Source: an uncultured Mailhella sp. (GTDB lineage: Bacteria > Desulfobacterota > Desulfovibrionia > Desulfovibrionales > Desulfovibrionaceae). From it: 35,698 nucleotides of DNA. Where the stretch lies: assembly GCF_947631555.1 (NCBI RefSeq), contig NZ_CANRLT010000021.1:1-35698 (forward strand), in the 5' to 3' direction. The translations under genes were made by a program, and so were the position numbers. Of this stretch, positions 25,694 to 35,200 are shown in pieces; within the stretch, counting starts at the first letter, position 1; each line of letters starts with the position of its first letter. The notes beneath the pieces are model-generated. The model was not told the DNA's origin and searched no databases. It saw only the letters and a program-made list of their open reading frames with translations.

Positions 25694-26050
25694 TTACTCT
25701 GCTTTGGCGGCCTGTTCTGCGGCTTTCATGGCAGCTTCCAGCTTTTCCTTTTCCGCCGTCATCTTTTCAAGCTGCTTGCGAAGAGAGTGCTCGCGGCGGC
25801 GGGAGGCAGCAAGGCGGCTGGACAGAGACAAGCGATCCCACAGAAGCATGGCCAGAACCACAACGGCGCCCAAGGCGAAGCAGATGAGCAGGAGAGCGTA
25901 GCGCGGCAGCGGCATGGAGGTAAATTCCGGCATGAACATCGGGTCAAACTTCAGAACCACAGAATCAGAAAACGAGGGCTGATTCTGCACGAAAAGCATC
26001 ATGACCAGGAAAAACAGCAGGATCAGCAGAAAGACTTTGATGTAACGCAT
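25694..26050 (-). CDS. LapA-domain membrane protein
   Basis: This 118-residue inner-membrane protein has two hydrophobic segments (about 5-22 and 52-70). The FFLVMMLFVQNQPSF stretch with the VQN motif is characteristic of the LapA domain (DUF1049, YciS-like). The C-terminal half is a charged cytoplasmic coiled coil (about 78-118, rich in Glu, Lys, Ala). In E. coli, LapA with LapB links lipopolysaccharide assembly to LpxC turnover; the role in this lineage is not shown, and no lapB is next to it. It follows the HIT-family gene by about 40 bp on the same strand and ends in a strong terminator. Confidence 0.83.
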   Translation of the reverse strand: MRYIKVFLLILLFFLVMMLFVQNQPSFSDSVVLKFDPMFMPEFTSMPLPRYALLLICFALGAVVVLAMLLWDRLSLSSRLAASRRREHSLRKQLEKMTAEKEKLEAAMKAAEQAAKAE

Positions 26051-26091
26051 GACGTCTCCTCTTGCAGCGGTGCCGTGCGAAGGGTAAAGGT

Positions 26092-26592
26092 TCAGGCAGA
26101 TTGCTTTGCCAGATGTGCAAACACAGGCGCCAGACGACGACAGGTATCCTCCAGCGCTTCAGGAATGATGCGGACATCATCAAGAACGGCTATGAAGTTG
26201 GAATCGCCATTCCAGCGGGGAACCACATGCATATGCAAGTGCATACCGATACCGGCTCCAGCCGCTTCTCCAAGATTCAGCCCGACATTGATGCCCTGCG
26301 GGTGAAGCTCCCGACGCAGTACCCGGCAGGAAAGCCGGACCACTTCCATAAGCTCCGCAGCCTCCTCTTCGGAAAGCTCGGCGATATCGCCGACGTGCCG
26401 ATAGGGGAGCACCATGAGATGCCCGGAAGCGTAGGGAAAGCGGTTGAGCATAACGAAGACGTGCCTGCCACGGTAGACGATAAGCTTCTCTTCGTCTTCC
26501 GCACGGTCTGCGGGAGGGCAGAGTACACAGCCGTCCCTGCTCTTGGGACCAAGAATGTACCGCATCCGCCACGGCGTCCACAGATTCTTCAT
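26092..26592 (-). CDS. HIT-family nucleotide hydrolase/phosphorylase
   Basis: This 166-residue histidine-triad protein likely acts on dinucleoside polyphosphates or nucleotidyl conjugates. It begins with the WTPWRMRYI segment typical of the bacterial Ap4A-phosphorylase-like HIT branch. A C-x2-C pair (C22, C25) probably helps bind zinc. The catalytic triad HLHMHVV (H118, H120, H122) is intact, and NRFPYASGHLMVLPYRHV is well conserved. The frame is open upstream to 26808, but the ATG at 26592, preceded by GAGGAG, starts exactly at the conserved N-terminus. The LapA-like gene follows on the same strand. Confidence 0.9.
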   Translation of the reverse strand: MKNLWTPWRMRYILGPKSRDGCVLCPPADRAEDEEKLIVYRGRHVFVMLNRFPYASGHLMVLPYRHVGDIAELSEEEAAELMEVVRLSCRVLRRELHPQGINVGLNLGEAAGAGIGMHLHMHVVPRWNGDSNFIAVLDDVRIIPEALEDTCRRLAPVFAHLAKQSA

Positions 26593-26787
26593 AGCGCTTA
26601 CTCCTCGGAGCAATCTAGCACACTCCTTCTTTCCCGGCAAGCACGGTTCCTGGCCGGGCGACCTTTCCCGAAGGCTGCCGGAAAACGGCGGCGCTGGGCA
26701 ATCCCGCGCCATCTCTGCGGCGTTTGGAGCAGAGACCGAAAACACAGGCAGCGCAGCATCCCCTGGGGAGAGGTTCTCCGTGAAAAC

Positions 26788-26822
26788 GAAAGACGCCTCC
26801 CGAAACACGGAAGGCGTCTTTC
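26788..26822 (-). terminator. terminator after the outer-membrane protein gene
   Basis: A perfect 11-bp stem (GAAAGACGCCT with AGGCGTCTTTC) lies just after the stop at 26840 on the minus strand, followed on that strand by CGTTTTC. It separates the beta-barrel gene from the HIT gene. Confidence 0.82.
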
Positions 26823-26839
26823 AGCAGACGGCGAAATTC

Positions 26840-27478
26840 CTAGAACGTCAGGCGTAATCCCAGGAAGAACTGATGCATCGCCAGGGATTCGGCCTTGAGA
26901 TTGTATCCACTTACGCCGGTCTCGCCATCGCCGGTGAACAGATAACGGTAGCCAAAATCGGCAGAGATGTTCGATGTGAAGAAGTAGGAACAGCCCACGC
27001 CCACCTGCGCGGCAAGAGAATAATCCGTGTCGGAAGCGCTGTAATGCCCAGAGCCGTTATCCAGCGTACCCTTGGTATGGATGGCAGCGAGGCCGACGCC
27101 CGCGCCCACATAGGGCGTAAAGTCCATGATGTTGGCGATGTCCCAGTAGGCGTTGGCCATCAGCGTCTGGATCCTGGACTTGCCCGTGGCGCCGCTCACG
27201 CTCTTGCTCACACGGCTGTTATAGCCGTATTCCAGTTCCGCACGCAGAGGCAGTCCGTGCATGATGGAAAAATCGTAGCCCCCGGCAACGGAGAAGCCCG
27301 CAATGCCGCGGGTGCTGTCCGCGCTGCCCGAACCTGAGGGAGTGGAGAGCGACCAGTCCGTGTTCTGGAATCCGGCAACGAACTTGGGGACGATATAGAT
27401 GCCCGTATCCCCGGCCTGAGACTGGCAGGGAAGCGCCATAAGCAACGCAAACAGGATGGCGGCAAAAAACTTCTTCAT
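26840..27478 (-). CDS. outer-membrane beta-barrel protein
   Basis: This 212-residue protein has a clear Sec signal peptide (MKKFFAAILFALLMALPCQSQA, cleavage after about residue 22). The mature part alternates polar and hydrophobic residues in strands typical of the small 8-stranded OmpA/OmpW-like or Opa-like barrels. It includes the TPYVGAGVGLA strand common in such proteins and ends in Phe (FFLGLRLTF), the usual outer-membrane insertion signal. The ATG at 27478 has AAGGAG upstream and gives the signal peptide; the upstream extension does not. It has its own terminator. The physiological role is unknown. Confidence 0.85.
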   Translation of the reverse strand: MKKFFAAILFALLMALPCQSQAGDTGIYIVPKFVAGFQNTDWSLSTPSGSGSADSTRGIAGFSVAGGYDFSIMHGLPLRAELEYGYNSRVSKSVSGATGKSRIQTLMANAYWDIANIMDFTPYVGAGVGLAAIHTKGTLDNGSGHYSASDTDYSLAAQVGVGCSYFFTSNISADFGYRYLFTGDGETGVSGYNLKAESLAMHQFFLGLRLTF

Positions 27479-27706
27479 CTTTCTTCTCCTTGGCAACGAT
27501 AAAAGACAGGCAAACATCAAAGACGCCCGGAAAGCCTCGTACCATTCTTTCTTCTGCATAGGACGCACACGCGATTTCTGTCAAGAGACGCGCCGCAGTT
27601 TTCCATCCCCAGCCGGTCCCATGTTCTATCCATCACTCTTTTCCTCCTGAAGGGAAGATGGCAAACCTCAAGGGAACGTTGATGAAAGCGGAGACAAAAC
27701 GGCCCG

Positions 27707-29542
27707 TCACTCCACGGTAACGCTTTTGGCAAGGTTGCGCGGCTGATCCACGTCCTTGCCCAGATAGTCCGCCACATGGTAGCTGAAGAGCTGAAGGGCC
27801 GGAAGCGCAAGGAAGGAAGCCGCCACGGGGTGCGCCTCGGGCAGAACCCACATTTCCTCCACCTCCAGATCGGGAGCCTTGCCGTCCCGTTCCTGCACCA
27901 GCGCGATGACTCTGCCCTGCCGCGCCAGCACTTCCTGAATGTTGGACTTTACCTTGGGGAAAAGCGCGTTGTCCAGCGCCAGCGCAAAGGTAGGAAAGGC
28001 GGGATCGATGAGGGCGATGGGCCCGTGCTTCATCTCGCCGGAAGCGTAGCCCTCGGCGTGGATATAGGAAAGTTCCTTGAGCTTGAGCGCCCCTTCCAGC
28101 GCCAGTGCATAATATTGTCCGCGCCCCAGATAGAAGAAGCTCCGTGCCGAAGAGAAACGCACGGCCAGGGCTTCGGCCTTCTGCCGCATGGCGGGTAACG
28201 CTCCAGCCAGAAGCACGGGAAGCCCCATAATGGCTTCCAGCAACTCCGGATCCGCACAGGCCGGCTGGCGGCGCTGACCGTAATAGAGAGCGATGAGGGC
28301 AAGGAGCGTCATCTGGCTGCACATGGCCTTGGTGGAAGCCACGCTGATTTCAGGCCCGGCCTGGGTGTACAGCACCACGTCAGCCTCACGGGCGATGGAG
28401 GAGCCAAGCACGTTGCACAGTCCGATGACCTTGCAGCCCTTTTCCCGTGCCAGACGCAGCGCGGCCAGCGTGTCGGCGGTCTCGCCGGACTGACTGATAA
28501 CCAGCACCATGTCCTGCGGCCGCAGAAGCGGATCGCGGTAGCGAAACTCCGACGCGATATCAAGATCCGTGGGGATGCCGCCTGTATGTTCAAGGAGCTG
28601 CCGCCCCCAGAGACCGGCGTTGTACGACGTGCCGCAGGCAACGATGTGCAGGCGTTCCGGCACGGGCAGGCCGTCCAGCTCGCGCAGGCAGACGCGGTGA
28701 CCGGAAGCGCTCTCCGTGATTCGACCGCTGAGGCAGTCCTGGATGACGCGGGGCTGCTCCATGATTTCCTTCAGCATGAAGTGCCTGTAGCCGTCCTTGG
28801 CCGCAGCCTGCATATCCCACGGCACATGGCTGACGGTCTTTTCCACAGGCGAAAGATCGGCCAGGGAGAACACGCTCCAGCGACCGCCCTCGATACGGGC
28901 AATCTCGCCGTCTTCCAGAAAGACCACTTCGCGGGTATAGGGCAGGAAAGCCGGAATGTCGGACGCCACAAAGACTTCGCCCGTGCCTACGCCCATGAGC
29001 AACGGCGCGGCCATGCGTGCGGCATAGATGACGCCCAGTTCTTCAGGGGCCAGCATGACCACGGCGTAGGCTCCGTGCGCGCGGCGCAGTGCCCGGGCAA
29101 AGGCGTCGCCAAGATTGTCCGCCATCCTGCGCTCCTCGCCGATGAGATGGGCCAGAACTTCGGTATCCGTATCGGAAAGGAAGGTGTGCCCGCGGGCCAG
29201 AAGCTCGTCCTTGAGTTCCTGAAAATTCTCGATAATGCCGTTATGAATGATGGCGATGCCCCCGCCCTGGGACAGATGCGGGTGAGCGTTCCGTTCCACG
29301 GGAAGGCCGTGTGTGGCCCAGCGGGTATGGCCGATACCGGCCGTGGCCAGCATACAGGGAACCTTTTCCAGCTTCTCTTCCAGCGCGGCGAGCTTGCCCG
29401 CGGCCTTGACCACCTGAAGATGCGCTCCCTGTTCAAAGGCCACGCCCGCCGAGTCGTAGCCGCGATACTCCAGACGGTGCAGCCCCTCCAGAAGCAGGGG
29501 GACGGCGGGCCGATGTCCGCTGTAGCCAATGATGCCGCACAT
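27707..29542 (-). CDS. glmS: glutamine--fructose-6-phosphate aminotransferase GlmS
   Basis: GlmS makes glucosamine-6-phosphate from fructose-6-phosphate and glutamine, the first step to peptidoglycan and LPS amino sugars. It has 611 residues. It begins MCGIIGY, so Cys2 becomes the N-terminal nucleophile of the glutaminase domain, which runs to about residue 220 (GHTRWATHG and IIHNGIIENF are conserved). Two SIS domains follow (CGTSYNAG, SQSGETADT, STKAMCSQ), and it ends PRNLAKSVTVE, the canonical end that lines the active site. AGGAGG lies before the ATG. No GlmS ribozyme is seen in the short leader. It lies downstream of gdhA, which has its own terminator. Confidence 0.97.
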   Translation of the reverse strand: MCGIIGYSGHRPAVPLLLEGLHRLEYRGYDSAGVAFEQGAHLQVVKAAGKLAALEEKLEKVPCMLATAGIGHTRWATHGLPVERNAHPHLSQGGGIAIIHNGIIENFQELKDELLARGHTFLSDTDTEVLAHLIGEERRMADNLGDAFARALRRAHGAYAVVMLAPEELGVIYAARMAAPLLMGVGTGEVFVASDIPAFLPYTREVVFLEDGEIARIEGGRWSVFSLADLSPVEKTVSHVPWDMQAAAKDGYRHFMLKEIMEQPRVIQDCLSGRITESASGHRVCLRELDGLPVPERLHIVACGTSYNAGLWGRQLLEHTGGIPTDLDIASEFRYRDPLLRPQDMVLVISQSGETADTLAALRLAREKGCKVIGLCNVLGSSIAREADVVLYTQAGPEISVASTKAMCSQMTLLALIALYYGQRRQPACADPELLEAIMGLPVLLAGALPAMRQKAEALAVRFSSARSFFYLGRGQYYALALEGALKLKELSYIHAEGYASGEMKHGPIALIDPAFPTFALALDNALFPKVKSNIQEVLARQGRVIALVQERDGKAPDLEVEEMWVLPEAHPVAASFLALPALQLFSYHVADYLGKDVDQPRNLAKSVTVE

Positions 29543-29571
29543 AGCAGGCCTCCTGTGGAAAAGATGCTTCC

Positions 29572-29600
29572 ACTATACCTGGGGAACGGCGCAACGGCAA
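29572..29600 (-). promoter_or_regulatory. promoter of glmS
   Basis: On the minus strand TTGCCG (29600-29595) and TATAGT (29577-29572, five of six -10 positions) are separated by exactly 17 bp. They lie about 30 bp upstream of the glmS start codon. Confidence 0.6.
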
Positions 29601-29667
29601 GCGCCGAACAACGTCCCGTGCCCAGACACGGACGGACACAGGCAGACCTGGAAGGCGCAAGAGAAAA

Positions 29668-29690
29668 GGCCGCCCGGATGCCGGACGGCC
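29668..29690 (-). terminator. intrinsic terminator after gdhA
   Basis: A 10-bp stem with one mismatch (29668-29677 with 29681-29690, loop ATG) is followed on the minus strand by TTTTC. It lies 30 bp after the gdhA stop and just before the glmS promoter. Confidence 0.82.
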
Positions 29691-29717
29691 CTTCGTTCAC
29701 ATCAAAGCGGTCAGGAA

Positions 29718-31073
<1,356 letters not shown>

Positions 31074-31604
31074 TCTCAAGCTCCTTAAAAAGTGACATGA
31101 CGATTCAAAAAAACGATGCGGGAGATTTGACATTGAGGCGCATTGGCACAATTTTGTCAAAATCTTATGGTTTCACTCAAAAAACCTGTCCTGAACTACG
31201 CCCTTTTCCTGAGAGAATCAATCTTTTTTTGAGACAAAAATGCAATACGGCACTTTCCTTTTTTGCACTCCTTCAGAAAAGTACGGAAGGAATTTTTCCT
31301 AGAAAAAATTTTTACCATTATATTTCAATAAATTATAATAAATTTGCAACTTCGCAGTACAGTGCCACCCAAAGGCTGAATACTCACTTTTTTGTCAGAA
31401 TTCATAATTTTTACAAAATTGTATAACACGGCTGTCCTCTCACGACCTTTCCCGAGGAATTTTTAAGAGTCCTGCCATTGATAACAGGCGGTCTCTCATG
31501 GTAGAAAAAAAGCAAGTGTTCCTGCCCACGCACCGTATCCTCAAATATGACCGAATCGGGCAAGTTTTTAGAGCGGATTATGTCTGGGACGGCTCGCACC
31601 GTTG

Positions 31605-31613
31605 TGCTATACT
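31605..31613 (+). promoter_or_regulatory. candidate extended -10 promoter of larB
   Basis: TGC followed by TATACT (31608-31613, five of six positions) forms an extended -10 element about 110 bp upstream of larB. No clear -35 hexamer is seen, which is acceptable for extended -10 promoters. Confidence 0.45.
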
Positions 31614-31652
31614 AACACGAAGCAATATTTCTCCCTTCCCCTCTTCCGGGTG

Positions 31653-31700
31653 CCGCCCCCAAGCTGAAGATCTTCCGCAGGAGGAAGCGGGAGGGGGCGG
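31653..31700 (+). promoter_or_regulatory. long leader hairpin before larB
   Basis: CCGCCCCC (31653-31660) pairs perfectly with GGGGGCGG (31693-31700), enclosing an inner stem CTTCC (31672-31676) with GGAAG (31683-31687). The structure lies in the presumed larB leader, after the candidate promoter and about ten bases before the GGAG that precedes the start codon. It could modulate transcription or translation; no T-run follows, so it is not a simple terminator. Confidence 0.5.
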
Positions 31701-31725
31701 ACGCTCAACCGGAGAAAAAAGAAAC

Positions 31726-32379
31726 ATGACATCAGGCGTTGTTTTCGACCACGACCGCAAAGCCCGGATCGGCCTGCCGGAGGCTGTGTTCTGCGAAGGC
31801 AAGGATTTTGAGTCCGTGCGTGGACTTCTGGAACGCTTCGGCAGGGGGTCAGGGCATCCCATACTTTTCACCCGTCTGCGCCCTGAAGTCTTCGAACGCA
31901 TCCCCGAGGAGACGAAAGCGCTGTACAGCTACCACGCGCTTTCCGGCACCGCCTTCGGGGACGCATTGCCCGCCATGGAACGCGGGAGCGTGGCCGTTGT
32001 GTCCGCGGGAACTTCCGATGGCCGCGTGACCTGGGAAGCTGCGCGCACCCTGGAATATCTGGGCATACGCCACAAAGTGTTCGAGGACTGCGGTGCTGCG
32101 GGCCTGTGGCGGCTCACCCAAAGGCTGGAAGAAATCAACTCGTTCGACGTTATCATCGTTATCGCCGGAATGGACGCAGCGCTGGCGACCATACTCGGCG
32201 GACTCACGCCCAGACCGCTGTTCGGCGTCCCCACCTCCGTGGGCTACGGAGTTGCCGAAGGCGGGAAAACCGCGCTGGCGGCCATGCTGGCAAGCTGTGC
32301 GCCCGGCATCGGCATCCTGAACATCGACAACGGCTACGGCGCGGCCTGCGCCGCCGCGAGGGTAATACACCTCCTATGA
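31726..32379 (+). CDS. larB: pyridinium-3,5-biscarboxylic acid mononucleotide synthase LarB
   Basis: LarB carboxylates nicotinic acid adenine dinucleotide and splits off AMP, the first step to the nickel-pincer nucleotide (NPN) cofactor. It has 217 residues and the PurE-like C-terminal fold. Family stretches are RIGLPEAVFCEGKDFESV near the N-terminus, VVSAGTSDGRVTWEAARTL in the middle, and PTSVGYGVAEGGKTALAAML with NIDNGYGA near the end. The frame is open upstream to 31498 but lacks family similarity there; I chose the ATG at 31726 with GGAG at 31711-31714. Its stop overlaps the larC start (ATGA), so the two are translationally coupled. Confidence 0.93.
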   Translation: MTSGVVFDHDRKARIGLPEAVFCEGKDFESVRGLLERFGRGSGHPILFTRLRPEVFERIPEETKALYSYHALSGTAFGDALPAMERGSVAVVSAGTSDGRVTWEAARTLEYLGIRHKVFEDCGAAGLWRLTQRLEEINSFDVIIVIAGMDAALATILGGLTPRPLFGVPTSVGYGVAEGGKTALAAMLASCAPGIGILNIDNGYGAACAAARVIHLL

Positions 32380-33278
32380 ACAACCTTCACACCCAAGAAA
32401 GGCACAACCAGGAAAATCACGGTCATGACGGGCACGGCGGCCGGCACACGCCGAACGTGCTCACCATACGCCTGTATTCCGGCTTGTCCGGCGATATGTT
32501 TCTGGCCGGACTGCTCCGCATGACAGGACTGAACGGCGATGAAATCCCCGCCATCATGCCCGAACTTTCCGGTGCCGTGAGCCTCGTGCGCAGGGAGATG
32601 GGCGGCATTGGCGGCTGGCACGCCGAAGTCTCCCTGCCTCACCAGCACGAACACAGAACGCTCGAGGTCATCGAGTCCCTCATCGCCCAAAGCGGCATGA
32701 AGGACGCGGCCAAACGTCTGGCCTGCGACACCTTCACACTGCTGGCCCGCGCCGAAGCGTCCGTCCACGGCAAGGCACCCGGCGAGATACACTTCCACGA
32801 AGTCGGCGCGCTGGACAGCATCCTCGACATCTGCCTGACGTGCGAGCTATTCACGCTTCTCGCGCCCGACCGCCTCGTGGTCAGCCCTCTGCCGCTTGCG
32901 GACGGCAGCGTCTCCTGCGCCCACGGCGTCCTGCCCGTGCCCGCTCCAGCCGTGCTCGAACTTCTGGAAGGTGTGCCCGTCCGGCCCTTTGCCGGAGAGG
33001 GGGAAACGGTCACGCCCACGGCGCTGGCGCTTCTGAAAAGCCTGGGCGCGGAGTTCGGCCCGTGGCCTTCCATGACCGTGACCCGCCGAGCCCTGGTCTA
33101 CGGCACACGGGTCTTCCCCAACGCTCCCAACGGAGCGGCCTTTGCCTTCGGCCCTCAGTCCGACACTTTTGAACCATACCGCCAACCCCTGGAGGACTCT
33201 GACGATGAACGCTTCCAAAGTCTATTTCACCGACATGCGCTGCAAGGTGGGGACGAGCCTGCTGGACAAGCTCGATAA
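32376..33278 (+). CDS. larC: nickel insertion protein LarC, first domain only
   Basis: LarC inserts nickel into the pincer nucleotide using CTP. This product has 300 residues, clearly shorter than full-length LarC (about 400 or more). It begins with a His-rich segment (about residues 5-24) that may bind nickel, then LarC1-type motifs: LYSGLSGDMFLAGLL, HFHEVGALDSILDI, the VVSPLPLADGSVSCAHGVLPVPAPAVLELL segment and TPTALALLKSLG. It stops soon after this domain. The ETNIDDMTGE-type start of the second domain (LarC2) is absent, and the last 25 residues read through the start of the next gene, which overlaps by 74 bp. In Lactobacillus a frameshift joins LarC1 to LarC2; here no LarC2 is encoded in the overlapping frame. 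Confidence 0.82.
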   Translation: MNNLHTQERHNQENHGHDGHGGRHTPNVLTIRLYSGLSGDMFLAGLLRMTGLNGDEIPAIMPELSGAVSLVRREMGGIGGWHAEVSLPHQHEHRTLEVIESLIAQSGMKDAAKRLACDTFTLLARAEASVHGKAPGEIHFHEVGALDSILDICLTCELFTLLAPDRLVVSPLPLADGSVSCAHGVLPVPAPAVLELLEGVPVRPFAGEGETVTPTALALLKSLGAEFGPWPSMTVTRRALVYGTRVFPNAPNGAAFAFGPQSDTFEPYRQPLEDSDDERFQSLFHRHALQGGDEPAGQAR

Positions 33279-34311
33279 ACTCATCCTTGCCGCTGGTATC
33301 GACCGCATTGATTTTGAAAACAAATTCGTGGCGATAAAGCTGCACTTCGGCGAGCCGGGCAACCTGTCCTTCCTGCGCCCGAACTTCGCCAAGGCCGTGG
33401 CCGACCGCGTGAAGGCCCTCGGCGGGAATCCCTTCCTCACCGACTGCAATACTCTGTATGTAGGACGGCGCAAGAACGCCCTGGAACACCTGACCGCCGC
33501 TCAGGAGAACGGCTTCTCCCCGGTCTCCACAGGCTGCCAGATCATCATCGGTGACGGACTCAAGGGCACGGACGATGTGGAAGTTCCCGTGCACGGCGGA
33601 AAAATACTCCAGACCGCCTTCATCGGCAGGGCCATCATGGACGCCGATATCTTCATCTCCCTGACCCACTTCAAGGGCCACGAACTCACCGGCTTCGGCG
33701 GCGCCATCAAGAATATCGGCATGGGCTGCGGAAGCCGTGCGGGGAAGCGGGCGATGCACTGCAACGGCAAGCCCAGCGTCGATGCAGAAAAATGCCGGGG
33801 CTGCCGCACCTGTACCCGCTTCTGCGCGCAGTCGGCCATCACGGTAACGGAGCGCAAGGCGCACATCGACCATGAAAAATGCGTGGGCTGCGGCCGCTGC
33901 ATCGGCGTGTGCAACTTCAGCGCCATCTCCAGCGACATCGACGCCCAGAGCAACGATGTCAACCGCCGCATGGTGGAATACGCCAAAGCCGTTGTGGACG
34001 GACGCCCCCACTTCCACATCAGCATCATCAATCAGGTTTCGCCCTGCTGCGACTGCCACGGCGAAAACGACGCTCCCGTGATCCCGGATCTCGGTATGCT
34101 CGCTTCCTTTGACCCCGTGGCGCTGGATCATGCCTGCATTGACGCCGTGAACGCCGCTCCCGTCATCGCTTCCAGCATCCTCGGTCAGTGCGATCACTCG
34201 CAGCACGACCACTTCACCAGCATCCATCCCACAACGAACTGGCACAGCCAGCTTGAACACGCCGAAGCCGTCGGCCTCGGCAGCGCCGACTACGAACTCA
34301 TCGTTGTGTAA
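33205..34311 (+). CDS. DUF362 protein with two [4Fe-4S] clusters
   Basis: This 368-residue iron-sulfur protein belongs to the DUF362 family. Residues about 1-190 form the DUF362 domain (opening KVYFTDMRCKVG). A bacterial ferredoxin-type pair of cluster motifs follows: C-x2-C-x2-C-x3-C at about residues 198-208 (CRGCRTCTRFC) and again near 228-238 (CVGCGRCIGVC), each with four cysteines. A further Cys-rich run, CCDCHGE, follows. The ATG at 33205 has GGAGG nine bases upstream and lies within larC, overlapping it by 74 bp. Its place between larC and larE suggests a redox step in making or using the nickel cofactor, or sulfur delivery for LarE. No experimental function is known to me. Confidence 0.85.
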   Translation: MNASKVYFTDMRCKVGTSLLDKLDKLILAAGIDRIDFENKFVAIKLHFGEPGNLSFLRPNFAKAVADRVKALGGNPFLTDCNTLYVGRRKNALEHLTAAQENGFSPVSTGCQIIIGDGLKGTDDVEVPVHGGKILQTAFIGRAIMDADIFISLTHFKGHELTGFGGAIKNIGMGCGSRAGKRAMHCNGKPSVDAEKCRGCRTCTRFCAQSAITVTERKAHIDHEKCVGCGRCIGVCNFSAISSDIDAQSNDVNRRMVEYAKAVVDGRPHFHISIINQVSPCCDCHGENDAPVIPDLGMLASFDPVALDHACIDAVNAAPVIASSILGQCDHSQHDHFTSIHPTTNWHSQLEHAEAVGLGSADYELIVV

Positions 34312-34317
34312 ATGCCC

Positions 34318-34343
34318 GGGCGGCGGTTTGCTTGCCGCCGCCC
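34318..34343 (+). promoter_or_regulatory. strong hairpin between the DUF362 gene and larE
   Basis: A perfect 9-bp stem, GGGCGGCGG (34318-34326) with CCGCCGCCC (34335-34343), begins 6 bp after the DUF362 stop and is followed by TTCTTCC. The tail is too short on T for a full intrinsic terminator; it may attenuate larE or stabilise the upstream mRNA. No Shine-Dalgarno sequence separates it from the larE ATG. Confidence 0.55.
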
Positions 34344-34360
34344 TTCTTCCCTCGCTCCGT

Positions 34361-35200
34361 ATGCCGAAATCTTCACTGTTCCTGAACGAACCATTCCACA
34401 GGCTTGACGAAGCCCTGGCCCGCATTGCCCAAAACAGGCGCTTCGCTCTGGCCTTTTCCGGCGGCATGGACAGCCGCTTTCTCGCGTACGCGGCGCAGCT
34501 TCTGGGCTATGCGCCCGCGCTCCTGCATATCTGCGGGCCGCACATCCCCGAGGAAGAAACGCGGGAGGCAGAAGCCTGGGCCAAAGGCAGAAAACTGGAG
34601 CTTCAGCTCATCCCTCTGGATCCGCTCCGCATCCCGGAGGTGGCCTCCGGGCACGAAAGGCGCTGCTACTTCTGCAAAAAGGCGCTGTTTCAGCGGCTTG
34701 GGGAAGAAACAACGCTCCCTCTCTGTGATGGAACCAACCTTTCCGACCTCGAGGGGTACCGCCCGGGGCGTCAGGCCCTCAGAGAACTGGGCATAGCCTC
34801 GCCCCTGGCCGAAGCCCGGTTGGGCAAGGCCGACATCCACGATCTGGCGCTCCGCACCGCACTGGACCGCCCCCTGCAGAAACCCCGCCCCTGTCTGCTG
34901 ACACGCTTTCCCTACGGCATGGGCGTAAGCCGCTCCCTGCTGCGCGATGTGGCTGGCGGTGAAGCGGCCATCCGCGAGACGTTTGCCGAAGCGGGACTCC
35001 CCTGCCCCGACTTCCGTCTGCGCCTCATGGACGAGGAACACGCCGTCCTGCACCTGAACTATCGGGACAGAGAGGCGCTGTCTCCGGCACTTTGCGAGGC
35101 TCTTGCCCGGGCCGTGGCGCAGGCCGCGCCCGCGCTCCCGCCCCTGAACATCGAAGCCGTGGACAAACTTTCCGGCTTTTTCGACAAGGCCCGCAAGTAA
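34361..35200 (+). CDS. larE: sulfur transferase LarE
   Basis: LarE adds sulfur to the pincer nucleotide before nickel insertion. It has 279 residues. The PP-loop ATP motif SGGMDS is at residues 33-38. A C-x2-C pair (C102, C105) lies in RRCYFCKKALF. RPCLLTRFPYG carries Cys178 at the place of Cys176 of the Lactobacillus enzyme, which gives up its own sulfur. I see no C-terminal C-x-C of the kind used in iron-sulfur LarE forms, so it is probably the sacrificial type. The frame is open upstream to a TTG at 34253 within the DUF362 gene, but the ATG at 34361 gives the normal start. No ribosome-binding site is seen. larA, the known user of the cofactor, is absent from this window. Confidence 0.9.
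   Translation: MPKSSLFLNEPFHRLDEALARIAQNRRFALAFSGGMDSRFLAYAAQLLGYAPALLHICGPHIPEEETREAEAWAKGRKLELQLIPLDPLRIPEVASGHERRCYFCKKALFQRLGEETTLPLCDGTNLSDLEGYRPGRQALRELGIASPLAEARLGKADIHDLALRTALDRPLQKPRPCLLTRFPYGMGVSRSLLRDVAGGEAAIRETFAEAGLPCPDFRLRLMDEEHAVLHLNYRDREALSPALCEALARAVAQAAPALPPLNIEAVDKLSGFFDKARK

Larger units (their letters stand above)
31074..31725. other. AT-rich divergent intergenic region between gdhA and larB
   Basis: This 650-bp stretch carries no gene I can support. Its left two-thirds (about 31090-31430) is far more AT-rich than the neighbouring genes. On the minus strand a perfect TTGACA near 31160 points toward gdhA, but it has no good -10 partner. The right end holds a candidate larB promoter and a long leader hairpin, listed separately. 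The AT-rich core could bind MucR- or H-NS-type proteins. Confidence 0.5.

Noticed and set aside
33010-34467. Long open frame antisense to the DUF362 gene and the larC end
   Set aside because: The forward-strand ferredoxin motifs are clear; the antisense frame has none.
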